Source of the DNA: Acidobacteriota bacterium
GTDB lineage: Bacteria > Acidobacteriota > Blastocatellia > RBC074
Reading direction: 5' to 3'
Assembly: GCA_017991275.1 (NCBI GenBank)
Contig: JAGNMH010000357.1
Location: forward strand, 1-6,068
Length of the DNA: 6,068 nucleotides
Positions 1 to 5,396 of this stretch are shown in pieces. Numbering within the stretch: the stretch's first letter is position 1; the number at the start of each line of letters is the position of its first letter. The notes under the pieces were generated by a model, which searched no databases, was not told the DNA's origin, and saw nothing but the letters and a program-made list of their open reading frames with translations. The position numbers and the translations under genes are program-made.

Positions 1-2373
1 GGGGTCCACCGGAACAATACGACCCATTCGCGCGATCACATCCTTGAAACCGCCGCTGAAAAAAGGGGTAAAGCCAAGCGTAAACATATATTTGATGACG
101 CGGTAAGGCAGGACTGAAGAAACCAAAGGGCCGTCCAAATACCCCTGATGGTTCGGGCAAATCAAAAATGGGCGCTGCTGTGGCAAATTCTCCAGGCCGT
201 AAACCTTCAATCTGAACAGGATTTTCCCAAGCAGGAAAATAAACCTGAGGAAAAGAAAGTGCGCTGCTCTGGAAAAAGTTGTCGGCTCCAATATGTATTT
301 CGCGGCCATGTCATCCAAACTGGCTGAAGCTATTATCTCCTTCCAGGTGACGGGGGACGCGGCAGGCTCGCCGCCTGCCGCGTGTTGCCCTTCATCCAAT
401 TTCTGCTTAACGGTTTTCAGCAGTTCACGAATAGTAAAAGTCTGGCTGGCGACTTCATCACCCAGATGTATATTCAGCATCTGTTCGATTTGCATCAGCA
501 CTTCGATCCGTTGCAGCGAATCGAAGCCCAAATCCAACTCAAGATTCATATCAAGATGGATTTCGCGGTCTAGGCGGGTTTCTCGTCGAATCACATCCAG
601 AACCTGCCGCGAAGCGTCTGTCGCCTGCAATAAATCATCACCTTCTGCCGGGACGTAAGCAGAAACCGTGGATTCAGCTTTTCCTGGCTGACCGTTTGCC
701 AAAGATTCGGCAACAAGAAAGCGCTGAATCTTTTTACTAGCGGTTCGAGGCAACGGCTCCGTTCGTAATTCGTAAGTCAAAATCCTTTTGTATCTCGGCA
801 AAGATGCTGAGTATTCTTCTATGCCTTCACGAATGATTTCTTTGGAATTGACGATACGCTGCTGCTTCAGGTAATCGAAATCCGGCACAATCACCGCGTG
901 CAGCCGCTCCGAACCTGAATATCCATTGTCACCGGCAAGGCCCACAACACACATTTCCTTGATGTATGGAATTTGCAGGTAATGCAATTCGACCTCTTCG
1001 GGATAAATGTTCTTGCCGGAGCTAAGGACGATCATTTCCTTTCGGCGCCCCCTGATAAAAATGTTTCCCGATTCATCCTGCGAAGCAAGATCGCCAGTGT
1101 AAAACCATCCGTCGCGCAAAACCTCTGAAGTCGCATCGGGGTCGTTTAAGTACCCCCGCATTACAGACGGCCCGGAAATCGCAATTTCGCCCACCCCTGA
1201 TTCATCCCGGCCAACCAGTTTAATCACAGAGCCAGGTAATGGCTTGCCAGCCGATCCGATGACGTTGTCGTCATAAGGCGTAAAGGTTCCAGCGCCAAAG
1301 GTTTCAGTCAAGGCATACCCTTGCTGGACAGTAAAACCCAGACTGAATAAATCGCGAATGATCCTGGGGTCAAAATAAGAACCGGCGCTGACCATCAGCC
1401 GCAGACGACCGCCAAATATCCGGTGAACGTTGGAAAAGATGACTGGTCCCGGATTAAAGCCAGTCAGTTGCCTTACCCATCGGCTGAATCCAAGTAACAC
1501 TTTGAAGATAACCCTTACGGCGAGCGGCTTGCCTTGCACTTCATCAAAGATTTTCTTGTGAAGCAGGTAAAACACCTGAGGCACGGCGGGAAAAGTTGTG
1601 ATTCCGGCTTTGCCCATTGTCTTCAGCAATTCGGCGCTGTTGAGTGTGCGCAGATAAGTGGCGCAGCCGCCCTTGAGCAAAGGCATCAAAACATTGGCGA
1701 GCGTGGCAAAGATGTGATGCGATGGAATAACTGCCAGAGCTTTATCTTCAGGTGTAACCCGTATGTATTGAAGCAGGCCGTTCATGGTGTTGACGATGCT
1801 TTCATGCTGAATGACCACACCTTTGGGCTTGCCCGTTGTGCCGGAGGTAAAAAAGATCATGGCAACATCATCAGGCTGAATTTCCGGCAGAAGCTCTGAT
1901 TCCGAAACATTTTGCCTGCGGTTGAATAATTCGTGAACACTCAACACGCCAATCTCAACCTGCTCGGCATCCAGCAGGATGATAGACGGGCAAATTGCCA
2001 GCGCATCTACAACCTCTTTCAAAACTGGGAGTTTTTCCTGCAAGGAAAAGACAAACTTGCATTCGGTTCTGGCAAGAATTGAAGAAAGGTCTTTTGCGGA
2101 ATACTCAATATCGAGAGGAACGATGACTGCACCGATTTGCAGAACTCCAAGATACGCAACTACCCAATTCGGACTGAGGCGCGCCCAGAAAGCAATTCGG
2201 TCTCCTTTTTTTACTCCACGATCGTGAAGCGATTGGCCGAGATGTCCGGCAAGTTCCATCACCTGCCGATAACTGTATCGTGTGTCCCCTTCATCACCGA
2301 ACATTTCCAAAGCGATGTTATCAGGGTAAGAACCGGCGGTTTTCTCAATTTCCGCGAAGATGTTGGTTGACAT
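1..2373 (-). CDS. Fusion of AMP-forming acyl ligase, acyl carrier domain and PlsC-type acyltransferase (3' end cut by window)
   Basis: The frame is open for 791 codons from ATG at 2373 to base 1 with no stop, so the C-terminus is missing. Residues about 1-555 form an ANL-family adenylating enzyme: phosphate-loop motif FFTSGTTGKPKG at 174-185, QGYALTET at 351-358, YTGDL at 425-429, hinge region GRRKEMIVLSSGKN at 442-455, and a C-terminal catalytic-lysine motif at 542-551 with K548. Residues about 585-660 are a carrier domain with LGFDSL at 615-620; Ser619 should carry phosphopantetheine. A Gly/Ala/Pro linker (about 661-674) leads to a PlsC/LPLAT domain with a hydrophobic stretch at 705-720, the NHx4D motif at 741-747 (H742, D747) and RIVPVD at 785-790; the expected EGT motif lies beyond the edge. 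By inference it activates a fatty acid, holds it on its own carrier and transfers it to a lipid acceptor at the membrane. The E. coli Aas protein combines similar activities in the opposite domain order without a carrier. ATG 2373 is the only canonical start after the in-frame TAG at 2410-2412 and has an SD-like AGAGG upstream. Confidence 0.93.
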   Translation of the reverse strand, partial: MSTNIFAEIEKTAGSYPDNIALEMFGDEGDTRYSYRQVMELAGHLGQSLHDRGVKKGDRIAFWARLSPNWVVAYLGVLQIGAVIVPLDIEYSAKDLSSILARTECKFVFSLQEKLPVLKEVVDALAICPSIILLDAEQVEIGVLSVHELFNRRQNVSESELLPEIQPDDVAMIFFTSGTTGKPKGVVIQHESIVNTMNGLLQYIRVTPEDKALAVIPSHHIFATLANVLMPLLKGGCATYLRTLNSAELLKTMGKAGITTFPAVPQVFYLLHKKIFDEVQGKPLAVRVIFKVLLGFSRWVRQLTGFNPGPVIFSNVHRIFGGRLRLMVSAGSYFDPRIIRDLFSLGFTVQQGYALTETFGAGTFTPYDDNVIGSAGKPLPGSVIKLVGRDESGVGEIAISGPSVMRGYLNDPDATSEVLRDGWFYTGDLASQDESGNIFIRGRRKEMIVLSSGKNIYPEEVELHYLQIPYIKEMCVVGLAGDNGYSGSERLHAVIVPDFDYLKQQRIVNSKEIIREGIEEYSASLPRYKRILTYELRTEPLPRTASKKIQRFLVAESLANGQPGKAESTVSAYVPAEGDDLLQATDASRQVLDVIRRETRLDREIHLDMNLELDLGFDSLQRIEVLMQIEQMLNIHLGDEVASQTFTIRELLKTVKQKLDEGQHAAGGEPAASPVTWKEIIASASLDDMAAKYILEPTTFSRAAHFLFLRFIFLLGKILFRLKVYGLENLPQQRPFLICPNHQGYLDGPLVSSVLPYRVIKYMFTLGFTPFFSGGFKDVIARMGRIVPVDP
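357..383. repeat. Perfect 11-bp inverted repeat inside an interdomain linker
   Basis: The arms 357-367 and 373-383 are exact reverse complements separated by five bases (368-372). The 27 bases are 22/27 GC, clearly richer than the surrounding coding sequence. They fall within the fusion gene and encode HAAGGEPAAS (residues 664-673), the flexible linker between the carrier domain and the acyltransferase domain, without breaking the frame. It resembles a small REP-like palindrome tolerated in a linker; alternatively it is a chance product of GC-rich Ala/Gly codons. Confidence 0.75.
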
Positions 2374-2379
2374 AATAAT

Positions 2380-2384
2380 CCTCT
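2380..2384 (-). promoter_or_regulatory. Ribosome binding site of the ligase-carrier-acyltransferase fusion
   Basis: On the minus strand AGAGG stands six bases (ATTATT) before the ATG at 2373-2371. Together with the in-frame stop at 2410-2412 this supports the chosen start. The 56-base gap to the hydrolase stop is the longest in the operon, but I see no terminator hairpin or clear promoter in it. Confidence 0.6.
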
Positions 2385-2429
2385 TTGTCTTTCGCGTAAT
2401 TCGCCTTGTCTAGCTTGATTCGTTTTCTG

Positions 2430-3311
2430 TTATCGTTTCCCGGCTTTCGATTCCAAATCGAGTAGCCACATTTCTCCCTGTTCCCATAATTTGCGCGGTA
2501 CGTGCCGATGGAAAAATCCAAAATGCCCGACGGTCTCTATTCCATAATCCTGTGGTCGAAGAGTCTCACGCCGCAAGCAAGCGTTTTGGTACATTTGGGT
2601 TAAAGCCTCAACAGCTTCGGCAGGCGCGTAATGCTCATCATCGGCAACTGTGACCGCCGTCAATGGTTTGGCGTATTCCGCAAATCGCTGCTCGATGTTT
2701 GCGCCTGCACTTTCCGTAAAAACCCCGCTTCGCCCCCATCTGATCCATTGACTGATAGCGCGGCCTGAACATTCAGTTGGGAGTGTGTAAGAAGAAACAG
2801 GCAATCTCCCAAGCAACTTGATCAGCAATGGAAAAACGGCATAAGCATATTCAATGCGCAGTCTTCCGACGCCTTTATAAAATCTTGGCCTGCCTCGCTG
2901 TGCGGCTATCAATAAAGCGCCGTCAATGTCGTGGCGAACAGGGCTTTGCCCGATCAACTGACCGCCTATGCTGTGCGCAACCGCGCCAAGAAATTTTGGA
3001 TTGGCTCGCCGTTTGACTTCGGATACAGCCGCCGGCAGGTCAAGATTGACCCAATCGTCAAGCGTGACGGATGAGTCGGAACCAGCCTCGCGTGAACCGC
3101 CAACGCTTCGATAATCAAAGGTCAAAACTCCCCAGCCGCGTTCAGCCAGGTATGAGGCAAAGAAGCTCAGATACTCCTGTGGAGCGGCCAGCGCAGAAAC
3201 GAAACACACACTTCGCTCCGCAGATTGAGCTCCAGGCCACCAGCGAGCTGACAACTGGCGGCCATCGGATGTTTCAATGCTGATTATTTGACGGGCAATG
3301 CTCAATCTCAA
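2430..3311 (-). CDS. Alpha/beta hydrolase of the serine-hydrolase superfamily (possible acyl esterase or thioesterase)
   Basis: The 293-residue product has alpha/beta hydrolase order: an N-terminal strand region with SARWWPG, the segment GVLTFDYRSVGGS at 61-73 after the second strand, the nucleophile elbow VAHSIGG at 111-117 with Ser114, a probable acid Asp224 or Asp225 in VADDEHYAP, and the catalytic His263 in VGHFGFFH. The elbow is A-x-S-x-G rather than the usual G-x-S-x-G. The pattern recalls the poorly characterised family of predicted hydrolases with a GHFGFF-type histidine motif (UCP037442 type, recalled from memory). No signal peptide is seen, so it is probably cytoplasmic. Sitting between an acyl-ACP desaturase and an acyl ligase/transferase, it may release or edit an acyl thioester, but this is inference. 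The start is uncertain: the frame opens only after TAG at 3318-3320, and the candidates are TTG at 3311 or TTG at 3305; the nearest good SD, AAGGAG at 3331-3336, is about 19 bases upstream of the first. Confidence 0.88.
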   Translation of the reverse strand: MRLSIARQIISIETSDGRQLSARWWPGAQSAERSVCFVSALAAPQEYLSFFASYLAERGWGVLTFDYRSVGGSREAGSDSSVTLDDWVNLDLPAAVSEVKRRANPKFLGAVAHSIGGQLIGQSPVRHDIDGALLIAAQRGRPRFYKGVGRLRIEYAYAVFPLLIKLLGRLPVSSYTLPTECSGRAISQWIRWGRSGVFTESAGANIEQRFAEYAKPLTAVTVADDEHYAPAEAVEALTQMYQNACLRRETLRPQDYGIETVGHFGFFHRHVPRKLWEQGEMWLLDLESKAGKR

Positions 3312-3338
3312 AAAAACCTATTTACAGGCGCTCCTTTA

Positions 3339-4202
3339 TCAGGAAACCAGTTGAGCCGCTTCCGTCGCTGGTTTGGCAACGGGAAACTCTTCCGTGGTTT
3401 TGGCAGCAAGTTCATTCTGTGTTCGACGGTAAACCTTGATAAGTTCGCTGCGGCTGGTTCCCAGCGCCCGCAACAGCGGGAAAACACCATATTGCAGAAA
3501 ATACTGAGGGGTAATGCCAACACCATCAACTTTCAATCTGTCGTCATATTCAGGGATCAATCCAATGCCCGGCATGTGAAAGTTGAAAACTACATGAGCC
3601 AAATCTGCCAGCGCGCCGTCGTAATCTTCCTCCAGTTCAAACTGAAGAATTTTTTGGTAAAAACCTCTGTGAGCAGCTTCATCCCGGCTGACCAGAAAGT
3701 AGACTTTTTCCAGCAATTCATTGCCAGTCTGTTTCGCTTTATCTCTCTGGGTGGCATAAATCAGGTAGGTGGCCGCTTCCTGAAGCGCGCCGTAACAATT
3801 CATTTGCCGGCGCGTTTGAAACGGGAGCTTCCAGACCTTGTCAAGAATCTTCTTCTCGAATTCAGCGTATTGCTCTTCGCTGCGCATACCTGAACGAATC
3901 AAATATTCGCGATAAGCCAAAGCGTGTTTTGATTCTTCATAGCCCCAACTTGCCTCGAACCAGGCAGCGCCAAACAGATTCCTTGTCATGTTGAAAGCGT
4001 TCGAGGTGTAATCGGGGACATACAGTTCGACGCCGCAGAAAGTCTCAAGACAGACCGCGTCTTCCTCTGTGTTTAGAGCGGTATTCATTTTTTCCCAGGG
4101 AACATCGCTGAAAGGATTCCAGCGACGCTTTTTCTCGGCTGTATCGAAATACTCACAGTAAGCTCGATACATCTTTTCACGTTGCGAAAGGGTAGCGCTC
4201 AT
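3339..4202 (-). CDS. Soluble di-iron acyl-ACP desaturase (stearoyl-ACP desaturase / DesA family)
   Basis: The enzyme should use O2 and reduced ferredoxin to insert a double bond into an ACP-bound acyl chain in the cytosol. With the ATG at 4202 it has 287 residues and the six expected iron ligands: Glu59 in GVELYVPDY, Glu90 and His93 in YEESKHALAY, Glu142 in LQEAATY, and Glu175 and His178 in RDEAAHRGFY. Their spacing (31, 52 and 33 residues between the Glu ligands) closely matches castor stearoyl-ACP desaturase (E105, E143/H146, E196, E229/H232). The in-frame GTG at 4208 is rejected as the start because it lies inside the Shine-Dalgarno sequence, whereas ATG 4202 follows AGGAGG by five bases. 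The gene follows the ACP by 29 bases, and that carrier is the obvious substrate partner. The family is known from plant plastids and from actinobacteria such as Mycobacterium DesA1/DesA2. Double-bond position and chain length cannot be predicted. A ferritin-like N-oxygenase was considered, but the ligand layout favours the desaturase. Confidence 0.9.
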   Translation of the reverse strand: MSATLSQREKMYRAYCEYFDTAEKKRRWNPFSDVPWEKMNTALNTEEDAVCLETFCGVELYVPDYTSNAFNMTRNLFGAAWFEASWGYEESKHALAYREYLIRSGMRSEEQYAEFEKKILDKVWKLPFQTRRQMNCYGALQEAATYLIYATQRDKAKQTGNELLEKVYFLVSRDEAAHRGFYQKILQFELEEDYDGALADLAHVVFNFHMPGIGLIPEYDDRLKVDGVGITPQYFLQYGVFPLLRALGTSRSELIKVYRRTQNELAAKTTEEFPVAKPATEAAQLVS

Positions 4203-4205
4203 TCT

Positions 4206-4213
4206 CACCTCCT
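4206..4213 (-). promoter_or_regulatory. Strong ribosome binding site that fixes the desaturase start
   Basis: Read on the minus strand this is AGGAGGTG, a near-perfect anti-16S match, with AGGAGG five bases before the ATG at 4202-4200. It decides between that ATG and an in-frame GTG (4208-4206) which overlaps the site itself. It lies in the 29-base gap after the ACP stop codon and suggests strong translation of the desaturase. Confidence 0.85.
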
Positions 4214-4231
4214 GTTTGTTTCAGCGTCAGC

Positions 4232-4471
4232 CTAAACTTGTTGACGAATCAGTTTAACCAACCCGCCAATGGTATTCAGCGGCGCCAGTTCGTCATCCGG
4301 AAGCCGGATATTCAACTTATCTTCCAGGTATCCGGCGATTTCCAAAGCTGTGATAGAACTTATTCCCAGGACACCAAGAGTGCTCTCCATTGTCAGTGTC
4401 GCGTCTGCGTGCCCCGGCGATGAATGAACAAGAGCCTCTTTGATCAAAGCCAAAATCTCGTCATCAGTCAC
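4232..4471 (-). CDS. Free-standing acyl carrier protein
   Basis: A 79-residue acidic protein with the size and four-helix pattern of an acyl carrier protein. The phosphopantetheine site is LGISSITALEIAGYLED at 35-51, with Ser39 as the probable attachment residue. The usual Asp of the DSL motif is replaced by Ser38, and the following Leu by Ile40. The rest is ordinary: a hydrophobic helix I (ILALIKEAL), an acidic helix II and a C-terminal LVKLIRQQV helix. It probably carries the chain activated by the FAAL upstream and presents it to the desaturase immediately downstream and perhaps to the methyltransferase. The start is GTG at 4471, with GGAGG six bases upstream. It differs from the carrier domain inside the large fusion, which keeps the normal DSL motif, so the operon encodes two different carriers. 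Confidence 0.92.
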   Translation of the reverse strand: MTDDEILALIKEALVHSSPGHADATLTMESTLGVLGISSITALEIAGYLEDKLNIRLPDDELAPLNTIGGLVKLIRQQV

Positions 4472-4477
4472 GGTGTT

Positions 4478-4482
4478 CCTCC
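4478..4482 (-). promoter_or_regulatory. Ribosome binding site of the acyl carrier protein
   Basis: GGAGG on the minus strand stands six bases (AACACC) before the GTG start at 4471-4469. The strong site supports a non-ATG start for this carrier. The rest of the 49-base gap after the methyltransferase stop is AT-rich and shows no hairpin. Confidence 0.75.
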
Positions 4483-4520
4483 AATAATGTTTGTTCGAGA
4501 CAAAAAGATAAAATTAGCCA

Positions 4521-5369
4521 TCAATCTATGCGGCGCAACACAAGCTGTGCCAGGGATTGATACCCTTTAGTAAAAACTCCAACACATCCATTTAAATAGC
4601 GCTCGTAATCCTCAAACGTCTTATCTCCCCAACGTTCCCGAATCACGGCTTCGTTTTGCCGCAGTCGCTGCAACCAGGCGGCTGTTGTCTTTGCGTAATG
4701 TTCGCGCCTTGTCCATAACTCCATGACTTCCCAGTATGGATTGACCGCAGCCACAATGGTTTCTGGCCGTGGAGTAACCGCACCCGGAAAGATCGTGCTT
4801 GTGCCCCAGCCAAGGTCGCGGACATCTTCCCGCTTTCTCGGAAGCAGCGCTCCGATCACACTTTGCAGGCCAAACATTGCGCCGGGGTTTGTCCATTGCC
4901 AGGCGCGGCGAAAATAATCCCTGTAAACCCGAACGTTTTCTCCGCCGCGAACCTGTTCCGGAGTCGCAATGTGTTCAAACATCCCAATGCTGATGACAGC
5001 GTCAAATTTTTTCAGTGGTTGATAATCCAGATAAGAAACAAGTTCCGCCGAAACGCCTGGAATTGCTTTTTGCTGGATCGCAGAAAACTGAGCCTCAGAA
5101 AGCGTGATTCCGGTGACGTCCTTGACTCCCATATCGGCAGAGAGAAATTCCATTAACCCTCCCCAGCCGCACCCTATGTCAAGCACGCGCTTATCAGGCG
5201 TGACCTTGGTCTTATCGTGGAAAAACTTCAGCTTGTTGATTTGCGCCTGTTCCAGATCATCCGTGCCTTCAAACAAAGCGCAGGAATAAATCATTCGCCT
5301 GTCCAGCCACAAATTGAAAAATTCGTTTGAGACGTCATAAGTAACTGCAATATCGGCTTTTGTCGACAA
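4521..5369 (-). CDS. Cyclopropane-fatty-acid-synthase-family SAM-dependent methyltransferase (mycolic/CmaA-like, short form)
   Basis: The family transfers a methyl group from S-adenosylmethionine to a carbon-carbon double bond of an acyl chain, giving a cyclopropane or a methyl branch. The 282-residue product starts with the family signature YDVSNEFFNLWLD at 11-23 and YSCALF at 28-33 (Cys30), followed by the SAM-binding motif VLDIGCGWGG at 62-71, GITLSEAQ at 87-94, SIGMFEHI at 127-134 (Glu132) and HYAKTTAAW at 224-232 (Tyr225). It lacks the extra N-terminal domain of the roughly 380-residue E. coli enzyme and is close in length to mycobacterial CmaA/PcaA enzymes, which modify carrier-bound chains; the ACP and desaturase downstream fit this. 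The position of the bicarbonate-site His (H266 in E. coli) is Gln169, and about ten extra residues follow the FEH motif. The TTG at 5369 is the only usable start after the in-frame TGA at 5385-5387, and the next Met lies inside the conserved core. Confidence 0.92.
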   Translation of the reverse strand: MSTKADIAVTYDVSNEFFNLWLDRRMIYSCALFEGTDDLEQAQINKLKFFHDKTKVTPDKRVLDIGCGWGGLMEFLSADMGVKDVTGITLSEAQFSAIQQKAIPGVSAELVSYLDYQPLKKFDAVISIGMFEHIATPEQVRGGENVRVYRDYFRRAWQWTNPGAMFGLQSVIGALLPRKREDVRDLGWGTSTIFPGAVTPRPETIVAAVNPYWEVMELWTRREHYAKTTAAWLQRLRQNEAVIRERWGDKTFEDYERYLNGCVGVFTKGYQSLAQLVLRRID

Positions 5370-5374
5370 AATTA

Positions 5375-5385
5375 CCCCTCCCCTT
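5375..5385 (-). promoter_or_regulatory. Purine-rich ribosome binding site of the methyltransferase
   Basis: The minus strand reads AAGGGGAGGGG ending five bases before TTG 5369, with GGAG eight bases away. This supports the TTG start, which the in-frame TGA at 5385-5387 also makes necessary. The site fills most of the 27-base gap after the upstream ligase. Confidence 0.65.
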
Positions 5386-5396
5386 CACAAGTTTAT

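Noticed and set aside
357..383. The palindrome as a transcription terminator
   Set aside because: It lies inside an intact coding frame with no T run after it on the transcribed strand, and the acyltransferase domain continues beyond it.
293..658. 121-codon plus-strand open frame rich in Ser, Arg and Cys
   Set aside because: It is antisense to the carrier domain and linker of the fusion gene. The Ser/Arg-rich composition is what the reverse of this coding frame gives.
1534..1899. 121-codon plus-strand open frame
   Set aside because: It is antisense to the adenylation domain core of the fusion gene, and no family is recognised.
2374..2429. Possible internal promoter or terminator in the longest intergenic gap
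   Set aside because: I see only a weak repeated AGACAA and no -35/-10 pair or stable hairpin. The gap is short, and a ribosome binding site accounts for its end.
3288..3893. 201-codon plus-strand open frame
   Set aside because: It lies antisense to the desaturase, whose six metal ligands and strong ribosome binding site are clear. The plus-strand translation shows no recognisable domain.
4203..4208. GTG at 4208 as the desaturase start, adding two residues
   Set aside because: The codon overlaps the AGGAGGTG ribosome binding site, while ATG 4202 has correct spacing.
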